Assembly (NCBI RefSeq): GCF_048544455.1
Contig: NC_133538.1
Coordinates: forward strand, 454,659,311 to 454,723,310
Source: Silene latifolia
Lineage: Eukaryota; Streptophyta; Magnoliopsida; Caryophyllales; Caryophyllaceae
Direction: 5' to 3'
Length of the DNA: 64,000 bases
Position numbers and translations under genes: made by a program. Below, piece by piece: positions 57,466 to 64,000 of this stretch (the first letter of the stretch is position 1; each line of letters begins with the position of its first letter). The notes under the pieces were generated by a model. The model was not told where the DNA came from. It did no database searches and saw nothing but the letters and a program-made list of their open reading frames with translations.

Positions 57466-57485
57466 GTCTTTCCTATAAATAGGAA
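57466..57485 (+). promoter_or_regulatory. TATA box inside an inverted repeat, Athila-B 5' LTR
   Basis: CTTTCCTATAAATAGGAAAG: arms CTTTCCTA and TAGGAAAG flank AAAT. The TATAAATA match lies in the loop and arm. The 3' LTR has TAGAAAAG, so the symmetry is weaker there. Confidence 0.6.
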
Positions 57486-58267
57486 AGACGTCATTAGGTC
57501 TAAACTCTCTTCTTTTCTCCTTTTTGCTCCCTTTTCTCTGTTGGACGCTGGTTCTCTCTATTTTTTCCGGATCTTAAGTTGTAATTCTCCCTTTACTATC
57601 TTTACTCTCTTTAATTCTCTTTAATTTGCAATGTTTTTTTCTTCTTCATCTCTTGTTCTTGCTTTGTTCATTATTATGCATAGTTAAATCTCCTGTTAGG
57701 ATTTAGGGAATTCGATGATTTATTGTTAGTTTCTAATTAGGTTACAGATCTTTCGTTGTTATCATGTCTTTGTTGTTAATCACTGCAATTAACTGTAAAT
57801 AGCTACTTGAATCGATGCACTTAGCTAATTAACCTTGGTAACCCTTGACCTAGACCGGAAGGTTGGAAGGGGTGAGACCTGCAGCGAACATTAGGATGCT
57901 TTAGTGAGGGCGGAAGCTAAGCTAATAGTATTTTAGGGTGAATTGAGACCGGAAGGAGATATTCACTGCCCCCTAGACTGATACACGGGACCGAACTGTG
58001 ACCTTAGCTGTTATTAACCGATATTCATTGATGACCGGACAATCCTAGTTCTCTTTCCCCTATCGTTAATCCCTCTTATTCCTTTTTCTCACTTTAATCT
58101 TCCTTAGTTTAGTGTAAACAATTAAAAACCCCCAACTGTGACCGTAGACAGGCCGAGTTGACAACTAGATAGTGGCCGCCTCCCTGTGGAGATCGACCCT
58201 ACTTCCACTAGCTTCTGTTAGTTGTTTTAGGTATTTATTTTTGGTACCTGACGACGGTATCAAATTT

Positions 58268-58285
58268 TGGCGCCGTTGCCGGGGA
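58268..58285 (+). other. Primer-binding site, tRNA-Asp, Athila-B
   Basis: TGGCGCCGTTGCCGGGGA, 5 bp after the LTR, is complementary to the 3' end of plant tRNA-Asp, the normal Athila primer. Confidence 0.9.
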
Positions 58286-58478
58286 GGCAGCTAGTTTATC
58301 AGCTTGTTTTATTTTTGTCTGTCTTTAGCCTCATGGGATTTATTCCTTGAGGCGGTTCTTATCTTTTTTCTTAGTGTTGTTTTGATAGGTCCTACAGATC
58401 CTACCTAGACAGTTCAAGGTAAAAGATCGTCAAAGGGAAGGCTTGAGTACCTTTGATCTTCTACCTATGTTCCATCCT

Positions 58479-59273
58479 ATGGCGCAGCAGGTGGCTTACT
58501 GTGAGAGACGTGGTGATGCTAAGCACAATGCCGCTAATTGCTTGGCGGGGAACGATGAGGTCTATGCGTTTAAGTAGCGTTGACAAGCTAGTCGTCCCAC
58601 TGCAATTGTGCCGCCACATCCACCTTATCAACGAGGCTATCAAAATCCTCCATTTGTTTGGCCACCGCTACAACAAGCTACTCCTCCTCCTGATAAACAG
58701 AAAGAAGAGATTGTTGAACTGAAATCTTTGGTGAAGGCGCTTGCACTCCAATTGCAGGAACATAATAGGTTTAATTATGCTTAAATAAATGAGCTTGAGT
58801 CTGAAATAGCTCAGTTAGCTGCTGAGACGAACTTTAGGCATGCAGAGAGTAGTCTTTCCCATGAAGGACCCGAGTTGCCTATCGATACTGATGATTTACA
58901 TGACTCGGAGTACGAAGATCTATCTGAAAACGAAGCATCATACGAGGATTTCTGCGCTGCACAGCAACAAATACTCGATCAAATAAGTCAAAGTGTTCGA
59001 TCGAGTGAAATATATGAGGAAGTGTTCGATCGAACAAAGTTATCCACTCGATCGAACAGCTATTATGAAGAGGATCTCGATCGAGCAGATTCTTTTGTTC
59101 GATCGAGTGTTATTCAAGAGGAAAGCTTTCGATCGAGTTCCATCTTCACTCGATCGAACATAATGGCCATGGAGAGCATTGATTTGTCACTTGGGTCCAT
59201 TTTGGATAAAGATTTTGATGAAGACAATTGTTACGTTGAATTCCCCTTTTCAAAGCCGAGTTGGATGCTTTAG
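58479..59273 (+). pseudogene. Athila-B gag C-terminal remnant with in-frame palindromes
   Basis: Gag remnant in one register from 58479 to a stop at 59271. It has a zinc-knuckle remnant CERRGDAKHNAANC (the second Cys is Arg), then in-frame stops near 58573 and 58780. Next come a Pro/Gln-rich linker, a Leu-rich helix (VELKSLVKALALQLQEHNR) and the acidic block ELPIDTDDLHDSEYEDLSEN. From about 58965 to 59165 the frame is filled with repeated TCGATCGA octamers, encoding RSS/RSN triplets in one phase and FDR/LDR in another. The protease expected after it is missing. Confidence 0.75.
58970..59165. repeat. TCGATCGA octamer cluster inside the gag remnant
   Basis: Seven exact TCGATCGA octamers within about 170 bp, irregularly spaced, plus partial units (ACTCGATC near 58974). 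Two codon phases are used. Confidence 0.92.
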
Positions 59274-59332
59274 AGGCTGCGATTTACGGGATATAACCCA
59301 CAAAGGAGGGTAATGAGAAGACAACCGAGTCA

Positions 59333-59875
59333 GTGATTGTTCCTAGCACGGAAGAGGTAATACATTCTTTTATCAATGATTCCGACGTTGAGAGCAACCA
59401 GCCTGAGGTAGTTAACGATAATTTTACTATTATTGGTAGTACGTTATCCCATATGACTCCTACTTTTTCTTTCGATGCTCAATCCCCTCCCGGTTGGACG
59501 AATAAGTTAACAAATTTTCACCACAATTGTCATCAGAAATTCGTTAAGTTGAAACGGTACCTTAGTTTGTTTTTAAATGCTTCTGAGCTCCTCCATATTC
59601 CACCGATGGTCAATTCGAGCTTTTATGTTCCGTCCGTAACTGGAGGGCATAACTATTTTGTGGAGCAATTTGGGAGCTGTCATAGGAAATCTGTTAGGCT
59701 TAAACGATCGTACATTTCAATTTTCTATATTATTATTCTATTATGGTGCTACTTACAGTTTTGTGTAGCACATGCGCAGTTATTTAATTGGTTGTTGCGT
59801 GCTTTGAGCTGTTTTGATTGGGTTAAACTGAAGTGGCTGAAGAAAGAAAAGAAGGTCGAACTGGGACCTGTCTGA
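59333..59875 (+). CDS. Unknown 180-residue protein with a membrane segment (Athila-B)
   Basis: An open frame between the gag remnant and the Athila 3' non-coding region. I do not recognise a known domain. Visible features: an acidic N-terminus, then two similar basic segments, HNCHQKFVKLKRYLSLF (about 64-80) and GSCHRKSVRLKRSYISIF (about 114-131). The second leads into a hydrophobic stretch FYIIILLWCYLQFCVA (about 131-146) that could span a membrane. The C-terminus is basic (KLKWLKKEKK). Its position, after gag/pol and before the polypurine tract, is where env-like genes of Athila elements lie, so an env-like remnant is possible but unproven. Confidence 0.45.
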   Translation: MIVPSTEEVIHSFINDSDVESNQPEVVNDNFTIIGSTLSHMTPTFSFDAQSPPGWTNKLTNFHHNCHQKFVKLKRYLSLFLNASELLHIPPMVNSSFYVPSVTGGHNYFVEQFGSCHRKSVRLKRSYISIFYIIILLWCYLQFCVAHAQLFNWLLRALSCFDWVKLKWLKKEKKVELGPV

Positions 59876-59887
59876 AACTAGCGCTAC

Positions 59888-59903
59888 CCGGGAGGCAACC
59901 CGG
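59888..59903 (+). other. Hairpin after the membrane-protein frame
   Basis: CCGGG-AGGCAA-CCCGG, a 5-bp stem with a 6-nt loop, beginning about 15 bp past the stop. The GGGAGGCAACCC string recurs in plant Athila/Tat 3' regions. Confidence 0.5.
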
Positions 59904-60079
59904 ATTTTTATTTTTAGTTGTTTTCTAAACATTTCAGTTGTGCGTGTAATAATTGGTTTTTAAACCATAGACTCTGCGAAACAATATTTAGACTTGGTCT
60001 TTTGTCGTATTTGTGGTTGCTTTTGCGTCTTTGCAGGTGTCATACTGTCACCTAGGAGTGCGCACAATAGAAAACTCTT

Positions 60080-60226
60080 CATCGAGTGCCATTCTACTCG
60101 ATCAAGTGTTTACCTCTATTGGTTGAATGATAATCTTCCTCGATCCAGCGACCACAAATAATGACCATTCGATCGAGACCGTCGGTTTCCTCGATCGAGT
60201 CCTTTTTCCTCTCGATCGAGTAGATT
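60080..60226. repeat. TCGATCGAG cluster in the Athila-B 3' region
   Basis: Units ACTCGATCAAGTG, TTCGATCGAGACC, CCTCGATCGAGTCC, CTCGATCGAGTAG and decayed forms, in non-coding sequence. Confidence 0.85.
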
Positions 60227-61114
60227 CGTTCTGATTCGTTTCCTGTGACGCTGTTCTGCAGCTATTTAGCGACCGCCCATGTTGCTGGCTGGTTTGGGGA
60301 TGTCCCTTCTTTGCGTTATCTTGTAAGTTTTCTATAGCTTCTCTCTCTCCTTTTTAGTTTTCATTTCGCTTCCCTATTTTTGAGTACAATGAGGGCATTG
60401 TACGGTTTGGTTTAGGGATATTATGCATCCATATCTATGTCTGCATGTTGTTTTTACTGGATTTTTGTTATCACGTTTAATTTCTATATGCATTGTTGTT
60501 TATTTTTACAAAAATTTTAAAAAAATCTCATAAAAATTAAAAAAATTCAAAAAAAAATTCACGTTCACTTTTGCATATAGGTTGAGTCGGAATGGTGGAT
60601 TTCAATGATGAAATTGCACTATAATTTTCTTTTTGCTGAAGCTAAGCCTTGCATAAATTAATGTCTTTAGCATTGTGTTTCTGCATATCTACGGGTTAAT
60701 GTTGAAATTTAGCTGAACGAATAGACTTGACCTGAAATTTTGGCAACTTACTCATATATTCTAAGTTTCAGAGCCGTAAAAACTGGTGTCATTTATGACC
60801 AGTTTCATGTAGGATTGTGAGTAGTTACTCCTTGCATAACATGTTCATTAAATTGCACGTTTATGAAATTCAATTGCTTTTTGCCTACATACATTCGGGT
60901 TAGTGGTTGCTGTCACATGCAGGGAGGTGCTTACATTCCCCTTTTTCTTTCATTTTTACCCATTTAACTCCATATTAACCAAATTTGCCTTTTGATCCTT
61001 AACTACATCCAAATTTAGCATGCCTTGTCAAGCTAGTTTAGTGTAAGTTTTTGCGGTATAAATTTATCGTGTCAAGTTTGGTTTGTATTGTATTGATTTG
61101 GAGCTGGTAGTTTA

Positions 61115-61208
61115 TGAAGGAGAAGAAGATGAAACGAAAAAAAAAAGTTGAAAAGAAAAAAAAAAGGAAAAAAAAGAAACCGAGAAAAGAAGAAAAAAAA
61201 AAAAAGAT
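61115..61208 (+). repeat. Purine-only tract
   Basis: About 90 bp made almost entirely of A and G (GAAGGAGAAGAAGATGAAACG, then AAAAAAAAAGTTGAAAAG and A-runs). Low complexity; similar A-rich blocks occur in Athila-A. Confidence 0.8.
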
Positions 61209-61838
61209 GTTTGATTGTTGACGATTTCACTCCTATATCTTATTTATATCTTATGAGGAGTATATTATTGGTTAGTGAGCTTTTGTGCCAATTTAAGGGC
61301 ATTATGCTTGAATTTTGAGATGACTAAGAATCGGATATTGTTCAGTATGGTTCCGTTAGGTAGCTAGCTTGACTATTACCTCACATATCCCATAAATGTT
61401 TTGCCTTTTCTTACCCATTACCTCACTTTACCATATTTTTGTAAGCCCTCGGCTGTTATAGACCTTGTTTGGTTGGAATGTATGTATGGTAGTAAGAATT
61501 CTCTGTCATATTAGCTGCATGCATGTTTATGTCGGTCGTAGTTTAGGTGAGCGACTATATTTCTTTCTTCCTTACACTCATATGCTTACCCTTTGCTTCA
61601 TGAGAGAAGAGTGACTCGTGAGAGTCTATCATCAAAGGTCTTGGAAGGTTGACGGTTCAGCTTTATTATAGACATCTTACAACTCGTTTGCATTTGACAG
61701 TTTTTGCTATATGTGTACGTTTGTTGCATTAAATTGGTTTAAGTGGACGATTTGTAGCTAGCTCTGAGTTTTCTTTTCTGTTCCATTAGTTTCATATAGT
61801 TTTCTTAGGGACAATCAAAGGTTTGGTTTTGGGATATT

Positions 61839-63294
61839 TGATGCGTGCATTTTATATAGGTATTTCGTACTTCATTTTCACGCATTTCTATGCAATTTGT
61901 GTAGTGTTTAGCTACAAATGTCCCCCGAATAGGCTACTTTGGTTGGTCTTGTATTATTTGCAGGTATGAACCTAAGAGGAGCATAATCAAGCCTAAAACA
62001 TGTCCCTATGCATGCATTTAGGAGATGAGTTGAGTTGGAGCTTGGAAACTACTAATTTGTGGTGCGCAAAGAAGTAAGAAAGCTAGGCGAGCAAAGAAAG
62101 AACTTCAAATTACTCGTGCCTATTTTGAAGAGCCATATCTCGAGTTCTACAATGGATTTTCAGGTAATTTTAATTGGATATGAAATCTTGTCCTCTTAGC
62201 TTTCCAACGCCACTGGAAACGCTCTTTTTACCTAAGTAACGAAGAAATGGCAGCCGTTTGAAGTTCAGTGCGCTAAGCAGGAATTATGCTCTGGAAACTA
62301 CTAGATCGAGTATATAGTGTTCGATCGAGTAGTTTAAAGTCCTCGATCGAATAGATTATTTTAGATAGTGTTCGATCGAGTAGGTTTTCCTTTCGATCAA
62401 GTAGTTTTGCTATAAATTACTCGATAGAGAGGTTTTAAACCACTCGATCGAGTACATCTCTATCAGCCGCAAGGTTTTAATATCGTTTAGGTTAATAATT
62501 GTCTTTCCTATAAATAGAAAAGAGTCATTAGGTCTAAACTCTCTTCTTTTCTCCTTTTTGCTCCCTTTTCTCTGTTGGACGCTGCTTCTCTCTATTTTTT
62601 CCGGATCTTAAATGTAATTCTCCCTTTACTCTCTTTACTCTCTTTAATTCTCTTTAATTTGCAATGTTTGTTTCTTCTTCATCTCTTGTTCTTGCTTTGT
62701 TCAGTATTACGCATAGCTAAATCTCCTACTAGGATTTAGGGGATTCGATGATTTATTGTTAGTTGCTAATTACGTTACAGATGTTTCATTATTATCAGGT
62801 CTTTGTTGTTAATCACTGCAATTAACTGTAAATAGCTACTTGAATCGATGCACTTAGCTAATTAACCTTGGTAAGCCTTGACCTAGACCGGAATGTTGGA
62901 AGGGGTGAGACTTGGAGCGAAAATTAGGATGCTTTAGTGAGGGCGGAAGCTAAGCTAATAGTATTTTAGGGTGAATTGAGATCAGAAAGAGATATTCACT
63001 GCTGCCTAGACTGATACATGCGACCGATCTGTGACCTTAGCTGCGATTAACCGATATTTATTGATGACCTGACAATCCTAGTTCTCTTTCCCCTATCGTT
63101 AATCCCTCTTATTCCTTTTTCTCACTTAATCTCCCTTAGTTTAGTTCAAACAATTAAAAACCCCCAACTGTGACCGTAGACAGACCGAGTTGACAAGTAG
63201 ATAGTGACCACCTCCCTGTGGAGATCGACCCTACTTTCACTAGCTTCTGTTAGTTGTTTTAGGTATTTATTTTTGGTACCTGACGACGGTGTCA
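61839..63294 (+). repeat. Athila-B 3' LTR (1456 bp)
   Basis: Starts TGATGCGTGCATT, ends GACGACGGTGTCA, followed by CTTGA (63295-63299). Confidence 0.93.
62300..62455. repeat. TCGATCGA palindrome cluster, Athila-B 3' LTR
   Basis: Counterpart of 57281-57420, with units ACTAGATCGAGTAT, TTCGATCGAGTAG, CTCGATCGAATAG, TTCGATCGAGTAG, TTCGATCAAGTAG and ACTCGATCGAGTAC. One extra unit is present compared with the 5' LTR. Confidence 0.88.
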
Positions 63295-63299
63295 CTTGA

Positions 63300-64000
63300 C
63301 ATAACCAGGAGTCGCCCATGTCATGGCAACGGGGTTTGGTACTTCCCAAAGTAGCCGAGTGGCCCACCATCTTTCAAAGACCTCCACAAGATCGGAGTTT
63401 CAAAAAACGTTCTCTTGGACAAGGGTATCTTGAGCGGGCACCTTTTGTTGATGCCCTATTTTCGTCATGAGCCTTTCAGGATAGATGAAGGAAGCAACCT
63501 TCGAACCCACCACCATCAAAGAATGAGGACTAACACCCGAAGCGGGCAACCCCGTGAAGGACCTCAAGTGCCACCATGGCACCACCCAACGGATGTGAGG
63601 ACCTCCCTCCTCCGCCAATCTGGCGGCCTAATAGGCCTCGGTAGATGCGAAACTATACGAGTACAACTTCTTCCTCATAGTAAGGTGACGGAAGGAATAA
63701 GAAGAAGTATCAACCGGAGGCTCTAAATACCTTAGCCTCTCCAATAGCCACACTTGGAGGATCCTTATAGATCCAAATGAGGGAGCTTCTCCATAAGAGC
63801 CCTTCTTGTCCAAGGCTTGGATGATCTCGCCAAGCACCAATCATGATGGATCTCTACCATGCTCCATTTGCTCGACTACGTGCACAAGGGTCATGCTACC
63901 ATAGCATTTTGGCCCCTCCTCCTTCAAAGCATCAACAAAGAGGTATGCATGGAAAAGGCAAAAGGCAAGAGCCCTTCTCCTAGCCACCTCCGAAACATTG
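63300..64000 (-). pseudogene. Tat-1 antisense frame (DUF7745-like), upstream part, runs off window
   Basis: Minus-strand reading frame at the 3' side of Tat-1. Reading from 64000 downward, readable blocks include RRRALAFCLFHAYLFVDALK, CYGSMTLVHVVEQMEHGRDP, LVLGEIIQALDKKGSYGEAP and FGSIRILQVWLLERLRYLEP. This pattern (a small-residue/Leu core, then LQVWLLERL) resembles the plant retroelement domain DUF7745, known as an antisense or extra frame in Tat-type elements; the assignment is from memory. There are stops at about 63840, 63620 and 63400, and the frame continues past the window edge. It resumes on the other side of Athila-B at 56827. Confidence 0.65.

Larger units (their letters stand above)
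56828..58262 (+). repeat. Athila-B 5' LTR (1435 bp)
   Basis: Starts TGATGTGTACATT, ends GACGACGGTATCA. Contains the TATA box and a TCGATCGA cluster at 57281-57420. A leader-like stretch at 57840-58060 has ACCGGAAGG and GGAAGGAGATATTCACTG. Confidence 0.93.
59904..61838 (+). other. Athila-B 3' non-coding region and polypurine tract
   Basis: Non-coding. Contains palindromes at 60080-60226, a GAGGGCATTGTACGGTTTGG block near 60391 (comparable to the Athila-A GAGGACAATG motif), A-rich runs at 60505-60560, a long purine-only tract at 61115-61208 and the polypurine tract GGTTTGGTTTTGGGATATT (61820-61838) before the LTR. No supported gene. Confidence 0.75.
56828..63294 (+). mobile_element. Athila-B: complete non-autonomous Athila element
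   Basis: 6467 bp, LTRs 56828-58262 and 61839-63294, perfect CTTGA duplication, tRNA-Asp primer site and polypurine tract. The 3.6-kb interior has only a gag C-terminal remnant and a membrane-segment frame; no protease, RT or integrase. It is inserted in the antisense frame of Tat-1. The LTRs differ by numerous substitutions and small indels, so it is not as young as Copia-2. Confidence 0.93.

Noticed and set aside
58453..58722. An 89-codon frame over the Athila-B gag remnant
   Set aside because: It is a shadow frame. The gag register (with the zinc-knuckle remnant) is different and is preferred.

Overview
The window is plant nuclear DNA made almost entirely of nested LTR retrotransposons. 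I find no convincing host gene, tRNA gene, rRNA gene or prokaryotic feature. The evidence is plant-type Ty1/copia and Ty3/gypsy proteins, primer-binding sites complementary to plant tRNAs (initiator-Met, Asp, probably Arg), an Athila-type ORF1, a Tat-type dual RNase H, a plant Helitron terminus, and Stowaway-like and Mutator-like MITEs. A retroelement-rich eudicot fits best. Caryophyllales is only a guess.

Layout, left to right (labels are mine). 1-761: end of a plus-strand copia LTR. 762-6.31 kb: Gypsy-1, a Del/Tekay-like element with broken gag-pol, cut off in integrase. About 6.3-7.82 kb: Helitron-like DNA containing a 373-bp Mutator-like MITE. 7.82-10.56 kb: leader and LTR of a minus-strand copia fragment (Copia-3), with a Stowaway-like MITE in the LTR. 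10.56-13.52 kb: Gypsy-2, related to Gypsy-1 and cut off in reverse transcriptase. 13.52-20.57 kb and 38.13-44.26 kb: Athila-A, in the order internal-LTR-internal-LTR. 20.57-38.13 kb: Copia-1 on the minus strand, inserted in Athila-A. 22.83-31.59 kb: Copia-2 on the plus strand, inserted in the Copia-1 RNase H codons. 44.26-45.65 kb: a gypsy LTR remnant. 45.65-64 kb: a Tat/Ogre-lineage element (Tat-1) with gag, protease, RT, two RNase H domains, integrase and an antisense reading frame. That antisense frame is split by Athila-B (56,828-63,294), a complete but pol-less element.

The nesting gives relative ages. Copia-2 is youngest: about six LTR differences in 1.27 kb and a perfect target duplication, GCTAG. 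Copia-1 is older, with roughly two dozen LTR differences in 1.01 kb. Athila-A is older still. Athila-B has a perfect duplication, CTTGA, and postdates Tat-1. Only Copia-2 keeps an intact long reading frame with recognisable domains. It encodes Gag alone, so it would need enzymes from another element.

The most unusual pattern is a set of irregularly spaced short palindromes with a shared CG-NN-CG core in several unrelated element families. The forms are ACTCG-NN-CGAGT in Gypsy-1, Gypsy-2, the 44.3-kb gypsy LTR and Athila-B, and AAGACG-NN-CGTCTT or AATCCG-NN-CGGATT in Athila-A. In the Athila-B gag remnant the same octamer is read in two reading frames, so it behaves as a nucleic-acid signal rather than a peptide repeat.
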